Origin: Labyrinthula sp. Ha
Taxonomy: Eukaryota > Sar > Bigyra > Labyrinthulida > Labyrinthulaceae
Direction: 5' to 3'
Assembly: GCA_015227615.1 (NCBI GenBank)
Contig: JAALGZ010000020.1
Coordinates: 372,001-436,000 of the forward strand
Length of the DNA: 64,000 nt
Shown: positions 30,771 to 41,484 of the stretch, one piece after another
Position numbering within the stretch: position 1 is the first letter of the stretch
How the letters are laid out: every line of letters begins with the position of its first letter
The notes under the pieces: model-generated
The model's input: only the letters and a program-made list of their open reading frames with translations
Databases searched by the model: none
Told to the model about the DNA's origin: nothing
Translations under genes and position numbers: made by a program

Positions 30771-33746
30771 ATGCAGAAATATATCTCTTTTAACAAGTCA
30801 CCTGCCTCTAATACACCTTTCGGAGCAAGCTTCAAGAAATTAAAATCAGGACAGGTTAAAAAACAAGTTAAACCTAAAATTATACGTAACGATTTTGGTT
30901 ATGGCCTTTTATACGTTCCTGATTCGTCAAAGCTGAAAACAATAACCACAGAACAACAACTGTTGAAACTGCTACAACATCCTCAGAATAAAAAACTCTC
31001 GACAAAGAAGCGGAAAACAGAAATAATATCTCCTCAATTATATATTGCGGATGAAAGTATGCTGCTTTCTCAACTTGATCTCTTGGATGCTTCTTCTGAC
31101 CAACTCTTCTGTAACTTAGTTCTTCTCGAAAGCATTGTTGAAGAGATAAAACAAAAAAATATGAGTATTTATCGTCGCCTTAAAAAGCTTCTGCAATCAG
31201 AATATAAGACTATTATTTTATTGCCAGATAGGTATCACTATAGTACTCAGATTGATAATTTCACGTTAGAAAATTCCGTTGTTGCTGTTTATAACTTTTT
31301 TTCCAAACTTTCTTCTGTTAATGTCACAGTCTTAACGAATAACCCAAAGGCCGAAATATTTCAAAATTTAATCGTTTGTGATATTTTGGAAGAAATTAAA
31401 CAGCTGAATATTGATGAAATAACAGATAGTTTCAACGAAATGCAACAAAGCAGTTTGGAAGAAAAGGAAGCTTTTTATGAGGAACATTTAAGTAAGCAAG
31501 ATGTCAGGTTTGGTGTTGAAAGTGGTCAGCTAATATCTGGGATATTTAGAGCCAGCAGGTTTAGTGCCGAAGTTGGCTCTGTTCTCGTTTTCTCGGGAGA
31601 TTCAAAAACATTGAAAATTGAAATTGAAGGTTTACAAAATGTAAACCGTGCTATTGATGGAGATCTTGTTGCTGTTGAAAGAATAGACGATACCCTAATG
31701 CAAGATAAGATACAAGACGCAGGTATTGAAGCCGAAGAAGAGAAGAGCGAAGAAGTTGAAGCTGAAATTTTCTCTGAAAGTGAGATGCTAGAAGAATATC
31801 TAAACAATGAACTCGACAAGAAAAAAGTTGTCCAGCTAAAGAAGAATCTAATTCTAGAAGGAGGTATTCTAAAAGGAAAAGTCGTTTCAGTGTTGCGGAG
31901 AGCTAGCCACAGAATAAGTGGATCGTTCAGACTTCTCGAAGATGAGTCTGGCACTGAGAATGCTCGAAAAAAGGTAGTGTTTCTGCCACTTCAGCCTCAC
32001 CTTCCAAAAATTCTCGTTTCTACATCGAGATATCGAGATCTAAAAACTAAACGTTTGGTCGTCCAGGTTGATGATTGGGATATTTCTAGTCGCTGGCCAC
32101 GTGGGCATTTAGTAGAGGTCATAGGTGAAATAGGAGACAAAGAGACTGAGGCTAAAGTTGTTCTGCAGCAGTTTGATATCAGAGAAAGTAAGTTTAGTGA
32201 AAAGGTTCTAAGGTGCTTGCCGGATGAAGGTTGGTCAGTTCAAAAAGAGATAGAAAAAAATGGCCTTGGATCTCGAGCTGATTTTAGAGGCTTACCTATA
32301 TGCTCAATAGATCCTCCGAATTGTAAGGATATTGATGATGCGTTGCACGCTAAGAACATTGGAGAAAACTTATTTGAAGTTGGCGTTCATATAGCAGATG
32401 TTTCTAACTATGTCCTTCCGGGGTCTGAAGTGGACATTGAAGCGAGAGAGAGGGGCACTAGTACCTATTTGGTTGACCGCAGATTAGACATGCTTCCTGG
32501 AAGACTAACAACTGACATTTGCAGTCTTAAGGAAAAGGTAGAAAGATTTGCCTTCAGTGTCATTTGGGAGTTAGAAATCCAAGATGATAAAGTAGTTGTA
32601 AGAAAGTTTAAAGCTACGAAGAGCGTAATTTTCAGTAAGAAGGCTTTTGCGTACCAGCAAGCGCAAGAAATTTTGGATGGAAAAGTCCCACGAGATCTTA
32701 TTACAGGAAAGGAAGTGAAGGTACAGAACGACATAGTTGAATCTATCACGATACTAAACAGGATTGCCAAACTCTTGAGGCTTGCAAGGATGAACAACGG
32801 GGCCTTGACACTGGCATCACCTGAGGTAAAGTTTTCACTTGATGAAAGCAACAGCAACCCAAAGGATGTTAAACCATATGACATTTATGAAGCAAACCAT
32901 CTAGTTGAGGAGATGATGCTCTTGGCTAACATTTCAGTTGCGCGTAAGTTAGTGGACAGCTCTCGGTTTAAGAAACGTACCCTACTACGTAGACATGGTA
33001 AACCAAATGAGCTACTAGAGGATTTGAAGAAGCTGGTAGCAACTTTAGGGTATACTCTGAGAACAGGAAATTCTAAGGAGTTAGGCGAGAGTTTGGATAA
33101 AATCAAATCTTCCTCTGGAGGAGAAACTGACAAAGTTAACAACCTTGTAAGAATAATGGCAACGCGGTGTATGAATAGAGCTCAGTACATTTGCTCAGGA
33201 GATTTTTCCAAGGAAGAATTTCAGCATTATGGTTTGGGAAGTGAAATATACACTCACTTCACCAGTCCAATTAGGCGTTATGCCGATCTGGAAGTTCATC
33301 GACTTTTGGCAGATTTAATTTCTGATGAAGTCCCAGTTTTTAGTAAGAATGTGACCCAAGCTAGTCTAAGAGATCTCTCGGAAAATCTTAATTCAAGACA
33401 CTATAATGCTCAACTAGCTGGGCGCGCTTCAGTAAAGTTGTACACAGTGTTATTCTTCAAGTCAAATCCTCAGTCGGCGCAAGCACTGGTTTCACAGGTA
33501 AATGAAAATGGGTCAGTTCTGGTATTCATACCGAAGTTTGGCATTGAAGAAAAGATTTCCCTAAAAACAAAAAAGGATGAGAAAATTGAGTATGATGCTA
33601 CCCGACACGAATTAACTAAAAAGACTGAAACCAGAGAGGTCAAAATTAAAGTATTTGATGAGATAACTGTTCATTTATCATCCAAAGAGGCAAGAAATAG
33701 AGGTCTGAAGTTAGTTCTTGCTATTACTGCTCCACAGGTGCACTAA
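30771..33746 (+). CDS. DIS3: DIS3/RRP44 exosome ribonuclease, PIN site degraded
   Basis: 991 residues, no intron, start at the first ATG (MQKYISFNKS). Order of parts: N-terminal basic segment with R-x-D-x-G-x-G, resembling the DIS3 start but without the CR3 cysteines; PIN domain about 90-215; two cold-shock domains about 235-430; RNB exonuclease about 490-830 with ICSIDPPNCKDIDDALH (D514, D520, D522, D523), LVDRRLDMLPG and THFTSPIRRYADLEVHRLL; and C-terminal S1-like domain. DIS3 is the catalytic subunit of the RNA exosome, degrading RNA 3' to 5'. All RNB residues are present. In PIN, D94 (IADES) and an E124/E125 position remain, but the third acid is not evident and the fourth is Asn (LTNNP), so endonuclease activity is probably lost, as in DIS3L-type proteins. 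A DIS3L identity is the main alternative. Confidence 0.95.
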   Translation: MQKYISFNKSPASNTPFGASFKKLKSGQVKKQVKPKIIRNDFGYGLLYVPDSSKLKTITTEQQLLKLLQHPQNKKLSTKKRKTEIISPQLYIADESMLLSQLDLLDASSDQLFCNLVLLESIVEEIKQKNMSIYRRLKKLLQSEYKTIILLPDRYHYSTQIDNFTLENSVVAVYNFFSKLSSVNVTVLTNNPKAEIFQNLIVCDILEEIKQLNIDEITDSFNEMQQSSLEEKEAFYEEHLSKQDVRFGVESGQLISGIFRASRFSAEVGSVLVFSGDSKTLKIEIEGLQNVNRAIDGDLVAVERIDDTLMQDKIQDAGIEAEEEKSEEVEAEIFSESEMLEEYLNNELDKKKVVQLKKNLILEGGILKGKVVSVLRRASHRISGSFRLLEDESGTENARKKVVFLPLQPHLPKILVSTSRYRDLKTKRLVVQVDDWDISSRWPRGHLVEVIGEIGDKETEAKVVLQQFDIRESKFSEKVLRCLPDEGWSVQKEIEKNGLGSRADFRGLPICSIDPPNCKDIDDALHAKNIGENLFEVGVHIADVSNYVLPGSEVDIEARERGTSTYLVDRRLDMLPGRLTTDICSLKEKVERFAFSVIWELEIQDDKVVVRKFKATKSVIFSKKAFAYQQAQEILDGKVPRDLITGKEVKVQNDIVESITILNRIAKLLRLARMNNGALTLASPEVKFSLDESNSNPKDVKPYDIYEANHLVEEMMLLANISVARKLVDSSRFKKRTLLRRHGKPNELLEDLKKLVATLGYTLRTGNSKELGESLDKIKSSSGGETDKVNNLVRIMATRCMNRAQYICSGDFSKEEFQHYGLGSEIYTHFTSPIRRYADLEVHRLLADLISDEVPVFSKNVTQASLRDLSENLNSRHYNAQLAGRASVKLYTVLFFKSNPQSAQALVSQVNENGSVLVFIPKFGIEEKISLKTKKDEKIEYDATRHELTKKTETREVKIKVFDEITVHLSSKEARNRGLKLVLAITAPQVH

Positions 33747-35249
33747 CCAATTTAACTTGGGTATCCCTCACGAGTTGACCAGTCTCCAGAATGATCTAAA
33801 TTCAAAGTTCAGAACTTGTCTGCTTAAGTAGTCTATTCCATACCTCTCTCAGTCGAAAATTAAGAATATTCATTAGAGTCCTCAGTTCCATCAACTATAT
33901 TCTCTTATCGAGCAATATGAAAACAGACGCAGTAGAGGTAGGAAATCACTCCTGGTTGTTTTCAAATGGAAGGCATACTATATGATAAATAATTACTCAA
34001 AATTATAGTGCTGATGAACCAAGTCATGACGTACAAAAATATCTTCAGCTGCATCCTTTTCTTAATTTCAGTATTATTAGTTGGGCGACTGCGTATCACA
34101 TTACATCCCCAGACTAGATCTGTATACCATGTGAAGCTTTGGATTATATAGACTAGGTGACGATTCACCCGTGAGGAATGCCGAAGAAAATAGCTTAAGA
34201 AATTAAGATGAGTGCCGGTTTGACATGAAGGATAGATTTTTCATAGCAATTTTCGAACATATTTATTCAGGTTCTCGACCATTACCACTACTGGGAAACC
34301 TTGCATTTTTTTCGCTGAAGGTTTGCTAACTAAACAGGCACCAAATAAGAGCAGTAGTAAATGAACCTGAAGTAGGTGATCAAACTTGTAGAACACGATA
34401 CGAACGAACTTATAAGGCCTTTTTGGTTGTAATATATACCTTTCTTAATTAAGTGGTTTAAGTTCTAAACATTTAGAGTAATATTTCTCTCAAAACCTGC
34501 ATACGCGGACTATAAGGAATATAGAAGGCAGCTGTAGAGTATGGTCAAGCATTAAGGTCTTGATATGATGTGTATTCTAGTTCAAACTTTGTTTCAAACT
34601 ATACCAATTCTGCATTATATGCTAAGTTTTTAAGTGTTACATATTCAGGTGTTTACGTTTTTAAAGAACTATAAGAGGAGTTTCTTAAGAAAAAGGTATG
34701 TCTGGATACAAAGTTCAAAATTAAAAGCCTAATGTTATCAAAAGGTTCAACCTCTAAGTTAGTGCAGAAACAAAACTTGTCAAGACAGTCTTTAACCAAG
34801 TGCGTTGTTTTTATTAATCTACAGTAAACTCTAAATTCCTGCTAAGGCAAGAAAGGGATCAGGTTCTTTCTTTGGTAGTGATAAAATCAAGAAAACACAG
34901 AGTGAACACTTCAGGCCTTGGCCTAAATTGACTAAACAAGTTTTTACAACTCCTATGCATTCAAATTCCAGCTAGTGTCCGTCACATGCGTACATCTCAT
35001 GTATCATAGCCGGGCCTCAGAACACTATTCCAGGGATAAGTACATCTTTCCAGACGTTGCTATATCACTCGCCATGTTATACTTTGGGAAGTTCTTATCC
35101 GTTGTCTAGGCTCATTCATAGTTAGGAATAGTTTTCTTAATCGTTAAATGGAAGGAATCTATCTGAAGAATTCTCTAAATCACATCCTAGGTAAGAACAC
35201 TAGAGGAGATTATAAGAGCCATGAAAAACTTGATTATAAACATACTCAT
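33747..35249. other. Gap after DIS3, nothing recognised
   Basis: 1.5 kb of AT-rich spacer. I see no gene, RNA gene or repeat. The only open frame over 60 codons (minus strand near 34.0-34.2 kb) has no recognisable content. Confidence 0.4.
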
Positions 35250-37074
35250 CTACAAGACCAGCATCCAAAAGGAAGTCTGTATGATCAGCTTTGTTTTCTC
35301 CTTGTACTCTCTTACCAAAGGAAGAACACAAAAATGAAACAAGTTGGCATAAAACAACTTTCCAGGAGCAGACATACCCTGTACAAGCTCTTTTGTGCTT
35401 ATGCCTTCACTGATATACCCTTCTCCAAAGTAAAGTGTACAATCATCACACAGGGTAAAATTACACTTATTTTTTTTGGTTTTCTTGCCATTGAGTTCCA
35501 TCAAGTGCTCGTCGTTTTCAATACGCCGGTTACACATATCACAGCTGAAGCTGATACTAATATAATCACTATATCCAGGTTGGTTAACAAGATCCTTAAA
35601 TTCCCATCGATAAATACGATGAGAAGTGTTAGACAAGCAAGGTCTAATTTTGACTCTACGAGATAGATCGAAGCCTACTTGGAGAAACTCAATTACCATT
35701 GGTAAATTACACTGTCCAGCTAAAGTACAAGTAGATATCAAACGAAGCATCCCAGGAGCAATACAGTTGACATTAACCACATTCTTGACCAAATACTGAA
35801 AGTATAACAGGTAGGGTTTAGTTTGGTAAGGTGGGAATAAGACTGCGCCAGCTTCGTATCTGCCACAGTCTCTTTGCTGCAATCCATAATCAGCCAAGAC
35901 ATCCAAGAAATCGACATTATTTAGGTTATTAGTAGGCCTAAAGTATTCTAAGACTTTAACATAGAGAGTTTGTTCTACGTATTGAGCGAGTGGAACGTCG
36001 CCAAAGCTATAAGTCTTGCTTGTTCAATCAATGAGAACAGGTAAAACTTTAGAAAGGTCATTGTAAACAACTTCTAGAAATGATTGTTTAGCTTCAGCTG
36101 TTTTCTGCAGAAAAATTTGCACACCTTCTGATAACAATAATCTAATCACTTAGACATCAACCGTAGCTTAATCTTCATGTACGGCTAACCTTAAGAGGAG
36201 GTTTAAAGTTCATTCTTTTTCATTTCTTAATGTAAACAAAGCGTTAAAGAGACTTGTTAAGTAGCTTAACCTTGATTTGGTATTCTTTCTCGTATATGCA
36301 TAAAAAGAAGGTGTTGCACATACATAATGTACCGGTGTGTACCCTTCAACTAAACTAGCTTTTCTAGTCAATTCCTCCATTTATGTTGCTAAAAAGTACT
36401 CAAATAACCTATAGTTAACATGACATATACATAAGGATAAACCCCCTCAGAGAAAAAAACAGAATCAAGTTGCTTAGCTATTTCCCACGCAGAAAGATTC
36501 TCAACTACCCTCTTCGCCAACCTCATTTGCAGCTTATTCAAATCTTTATTATCTCGATCTGGGAAGTTACAGCATAGAACTTATATTATATTTATATCAG
36601 GAAAAAGTGAGTTTCTTAGATCTAGATATGGGAAATAATCCAAAATCAAGTTTTCAACCTCAAATTTATCAAGGAAAAGCGCGACAGTAAGGAGACAGAA
36701 ACCAGACTCTGAAATCAGACATTGACTATAAAACTCATTAAGTACTTCTAAAAGCAATGCAGGGGTAATAGATTAAAGTTTAATTTTTATAGAAGCGTAT
36801 GAATGCCGAAGAAGTGCACATGTTAAGGGTGTGTATCCTGTAGTTGTACTCGAGTGTATTTTATACCCGGCACTGACTAGATCTTTCATTACTCTTAATG
36901 CATATATGCCAGTCAAACAAACAAAATTCAGGAAACTTTTTTTTGTCGGTTTTATTTATTCACCTTCGCGTATTTTTTCTAGGTTGTCTGAACTCTCGGA
37001 GTCTCTTATTTCTTTCAATATTACTGCTGGCGGAATATCCCTAACAACTTGGGTTATCTCATAAAAAACTTACA
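35250..37074 (-). pseudogene. Ankyrin-repeat protein pseudogene with Cys-rich C-terminal part
   Basis: On the minus strand, readable fragments follow one another over 1.8 kb. The early part has ankyrin-type signatures: LVSAGYKIHSSTTTGYTPLT near 36.86 kb and ASLVEGYTPVHYVCATPSFY near 36.34 kb, matching the G-TPLH core. The last 218 codons (35906-35250) are open and end in CDMC...KCNFTLCDDC, a CxxC...CxxC pair that could bind zinc. Between them I count about eight in-frame stops and at least one frame change. Unlike the sterol dehydrogenase, these are not removable by 27-33 nt GT-AG introns (for example the TAA after YASIKIKL and the TGA after KVLPVLID have no donor nearby). I read it as a decayed host gene of perhaps 600 residues. 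Confidence 0.6.
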
Positions 37075-40000
37075 TTTTCTGTTCTTTAGATTCCTGGAAG
37101 TCTTTTAGTAGAGTTAAAACCAGATACTGCGTGTATCATAGCTGGCTTTTGTTTCTACGTCTGTTTAGAATCTTTATTTCTCATTAGCAATTCTGGGCAG
37201 TAATAAATTTTTGGAAACTTATGGATTCTGGGCGCTTCGTTATGTATACGTATTACTATTTATTTATTTCTTTGAAAGATTTTGAGCAGAAATTGTGAAC
37301 GCTTGAACAAAAATTATAACTATAAGTTAGGAGTGAAGCTTATTACTTTTTAGAATGTCGGGTCATTTGGGTTGTCGGGAAAATATATTAAAACAGTGCT
37401 CACCTTGGTGGCAGGTAACCGGTTAAGTGTTTTCATATCCGGAGCTCCAGGTAAACTGAGTAGAAATTTGCACAATCACTCTTACAACCAAAGATTAGAT
37501 AGTAATATGATGTTTTATTGAGTTCTAGGAATCTTTTTGGTTAAGAATAAATATTCTCTGTCCGGGATTTTTTGTTCTTAGAGAACAGTCTAAGTAGGAA
37601 CTGAACTTTTGAGTACCATCTCTCTAGCAGCATTTATATTTGGCACTTTAAGCAAAAGGAAAATATGGTTTTTATTTTTCTCATGTGTCACAATCTAGAG
37701 AATGACCATTGTTTACATTATAAGATAAAATCGTACAATAAAAGTTTAGAGAAATGAACAAGTAAAGGTTCGCAGTATTCTTCTGAAGGAACTAACCCTT
37801 AGAAGAAAATCATAGATTTCATTTAAATCAGGAATATTTATAAATATGAACTCTTTAGAGAAAAAAGAATAGAGGCACATATTGCGCAGTGAACTCTTGT
37901 TGAATTTCTTACATGTTTCATTCTCTTGTGTCTTAACAGAAAACCTTAAGGAGCACATGTTATGGGGAAGATCTAGAAATTCTCATACTAGAAGTTACTA
38001 CGATATATATTATTATCTCCCAATACTTGTACCATCTAGGAACTTTTGATAATGACTCACCCTAAAAAAGACAGATGATATCTGCTTTGACGCGAGAGAC
38101 TTCCTCATGCCAACTCAATTAAATTTATACTATCTCAAACTAACCTACTAAATAAAAAGACTCAGTACAACCATTCATACAAAATTCAATATCTCTGTAT
38201 TAATCGGCAAATTACACGGATGTGAAGAAAATCATCTTATTTTCGCTAAAAAACTAGTAGTAGTAGTCGGATATCAAAACAAGAGTTATAGATCGAATTG
38301 AAAACTAATAAATACTTCCAATAACAAAACTATATAATGAGCACATGTCAAAGGTAATGTTTGACACAAGCTTTCAGACGGTTTGTCGGATCACTGAACT
38401 TTCACAGAATAGCTTATTATTACAATAAAATGTTTAATTTCTGACAAACTCAGTTTAATGGTATATCAAACCGTACTGATTCAGTCTCTGTAAATGGAAC
38501 TTATTCTAGTGTTTTCATGTAATCCAGAATATCCATACATTCCTTTCTAGTGATAAGCGAACAATATTATGTTCTATATGCCGAAAAATAGTTCAAATAT
38601 AAGTTTCGTTATCTAGAAAGACTTAGATTATTCCACTTTTATGCAGAAAATATTAATTTTTCTCTTCATATCCTTAAATATGACATGTAAATTGGAAAAA
38701 AAAATAGTAGCAAGAAGAAAACTAGACATGGCTCAACTTCTTTCACTATAGTTGGTAACTGTAACTTAGCATTTTTTTGAGTACATATATTATTCGGTCT
38801 TCTTGTTCATATTTAATTAAGACCTACTGACTCCGGCATATGGAGAAAATAATATGGTATGCAAAAGCAAATTGTTATAGCATCTGAGAAAGATTGCTGG
38901 ATTAATTTAAATTAGTGGTCTTAATTGCTGTTACAAGAGATATAATGTTTTATCACTAGCGAAGATTATGTAGCTTGGAAATACAGTAAACAAAGTTTCA
39001 TACTCAGATATAAAACGTTTTGCTGGCGGATCATCCGACCATAACGTTTAATGATTAAGTACCTAGCACCAGAAAAGTTTCTTATCTAAATTCGAAATTC
39101 AAAAGCACAAGAAGTAATTCTACATGCCTTTAATAGATTTGAGTCAAATGGGCATCTAATAATCTATCTAAAAACTGCTCCTAAACTGAATTTCAGGAGT
39201 GTTAATTCTTTTGAAGTTCTGTGAGAGTTCGCTTACGGGAAATGGTATGACATACTTTATGCCATTTTTCTATTTCTAATAGAATATCATAGTAGATATT
39301 ATTGCGAGATTTATAAAGGTAAAACAGAAGATACATGTACTGATTTCGTAGGTCCTGCTCAAATAACGTAAATGATAATATCTTACAAAATTAGCCAGCT
39401 ACACACGGGAAACATTGGCAAGAAAGGTCCGTGACCTTATTGTATGCAACAGATTTACCAATTGATTAATAAACCAATGCTTCTTTCGCTCTTATCTAAT
39501 ATCCATCTTCCGTAACACTCATATTTTGCCCAATAAATTCATTTTACTAACATAAGCGCATATGAAGCTCTAATCCTTAGGAGTTAGTAAATTTTCCGAC
39601 CGACTTTGAATCTGCAGTATCTAAATAACTTTAATGGCTATATCCAGGGATAATCATCCATGCGCAAGATTGGACTAATTCATTTTATGCATGCAGTTCT
39701 CCCTGTCTCGCTTGATGATGTTATTAAATGTTCAGCTTCTAGGTTAAAGGATAGATTTAGGGTAGCTATCTTGTACTTATACAAAGCTATCAAATATGCC
39801 TGTATATTCTCACTTAGTAAAGCTATATATGTAAAAATTTCAACCCATTCAAATGCATTTTCCCCAGCATTTTGGCTGTTTATGTCTTGTTCTTTTACTT
39901 AAGCTTACTCTTACGGGTTATAAGTTGCCCTTTGATTATAGATGGAAAAGGTCATTTGTGGATCTAATTCTGAAACAACTCTCTCAAATTGATATTAAAG

Positions 40001-40922
40001 AGTTTAAATCTCGTTTACAGGCTATTGTTTCAAAGCGCACCATTATAAATTTCTTTCTTATTTCTAAGTTCTTCTGTAACCTTGATCGCGAAGGAGAAAT
40101 TCTGGTTGGCTGTTTCTCTTTCCTTACTGTTGCTACAATTAGTTAGAATTAAGCTGCCAAAAATACAAAACATTAATAAAATTCATTCTAATGAAATAAT
40201 AGCGTGCTAAATAATGTGGGATATTATTATTCTATTCATATTAAACCTCACATAACCATGGAAGTAGTATTACATAACTTTCCATGCAATGCTTCAAACC
40301 AAGATGACCCTAATATACCTGTTCCACTAGGAAAAGTTATTTAGCTTCAAATATAAGTGATTAAGGCCCAAGTACTACTGATTATGAATCATTTTCTCAA
40401 AGGCAGCACAGTCTTTGAGTTATATAGAGCAGGACTTTCGTGTGAGTATTCTGATTGACCTCTTCACGGTATGTAAGTAAACAGCCAGACTTTGACTAGC
40501 AATACTGTGTTAATAGGTTTATGATTAGATTTAACTGTGCTGCATAGATTTTATTATTAAGTAATTGCAGCGGCGAAATAAAGCTTTCATGAAGTAAATC
40601 TGTAAAGCACAGTACTTTTTAGTGAAAAAGCCACGCTCAAGCAAAAAAAAAATCGCCTTTTATGTCCTTAAGTAAGCTCAAAAACTTTTTTGAAGAAAAA
40701 AACTATTATAAGCATTACTTTCACAATTTGAAGTGCGATGTTTTCACATTTTCTCACTATTTCTCTGTTGTATTGTCATGTCTCATGTGCCATGGATCAA
40801 ATGGAGCATGAACCGAGTCGAGCCATGAAAATTCAAAATGGCTACTTATAACATCTACGTATTTTTCTGCTACCAGATTCAAATATAAAAGCTATTATAT
40901 ATTTACACGAAAAAAATAAAAT
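37075..40922. other. Gene-poor region, nothing identified
   Basis: 3.8 kb of AT-rich DNA. Plus-strand open frames at 39660-39902 and 39853-40146 are adjacent and could be exons of one gene, but no tiny intron joins them convincingly and no family is visible. Otherwise nothing. Confidence 0.35.
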
Positions 40923-41438
40923 ATGACACCGAGATTCCTGTCACGATATGAGGCCGAAAAAAATTTAGTTGAATCTACAAGTACTACAGTTCGGCAATTT
41001 TTTTTATCTACAAACTTGCCTTACTGGTTCTTGTTCGCGTATGCACTAATGCAAAATAAACACTCCAATGAAAACAATTCTCTCTGTAATAACAACTACT
41101 TAAACATCTTTTTCTTATTCAGTGTTGCCTTAAGCTCTACACTAATGCATATAGCTCAAACTAAATCATTTTCTTTACTATTCTCCTGTTGCTACCCAAT
41201 ACAAACCCAGAAGAAATTAAAGAGGATGGATATTTCTTGTGCATTCGTATCAGGATCGTTTTTCTCAATATGTAACGGGTATAAAAAATCCTTCACGTGG
41301 ATTCTTATTTGTATCCCACTTTTTATTATTGGGTTTTACGCCAAAAGAACTCAAAAGTTTACACTATATATTATCTCCCACGGACTCTGGCATCTCTTTT
41401 CAGCTGGTGCAGCCTTTGACCTACTTTTCTGTGGATAA
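40923..41438 (+). CDS. Minimal CREST-superfamily membrane hydrolase-like protein
   Basis: 171 residues, real ATG, no intron, about five to six hydrophobic segments (33-44, 60-77, 83-90, 105-117, 123-140, 146-170). It carries the five residues that define the CREST superfamily (alkaline ceramidases, PAQR receptors, PGAP3/PGAP6-TMEM8): S72-x3-H76 in an early helix (SSTLMH), D103 (RMDIS), and H153-x3-H157 in the last helix (SHGLWHLFSAG). These bind zinc in characterised members. The last-helix motif most resembles TMEM8/PGAP6-like members. It is shorter than most family proteins (over 200 residues). The natural substrate is unknown; lipid amide or ester hydrolysis is the family role. The stop is 46 bp from the stop of the convergent sterol dehydrogenase. 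Confidence 0.65.
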   Translation: MTPRFLSRYEAEKNLVESTSTTVRQFFLSTNLPYWFLFAYALMQNKHSNENNSLCNNNYLNIFFLFSVALSSTLMHIAQTKSFSLLFSCCYPIQTQKKLKRMDISCAFVSGSFFSICNGYKKSFTWILICIPLFIIGFYAKRTQKFTLYIISHGLWHLFSAGAAFDLLFCG

Positions 41439-41484
41439 GAGAATCAAGCTAGAAGAAATTATTTGACCTAGGTAGAATTAAATC

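Noticed and set aside
35148-35666. 172-codon plus-strand ATG frame
   Set aside because: It is the antisense shadow of the open C-terminal part of the ankyrin pseudogene, which carries the recognisable Cys pairs.
35250-37074. Reading the ankyrin locus as an intact gene with tiny introns
   Set aside because: Several in-frame stops have no GT donor and AG acceptor at a 27-33 nt distance, and a candidate 28-nt removal near 36.95 kb does not restore the better frame.
39660-40146. Two adjacent plus-strand frames as exons of one gene
   Set aside because: The only GT-AG joins are 20 or 41 nt, outside the range seen elsewhere, and no family is visible.
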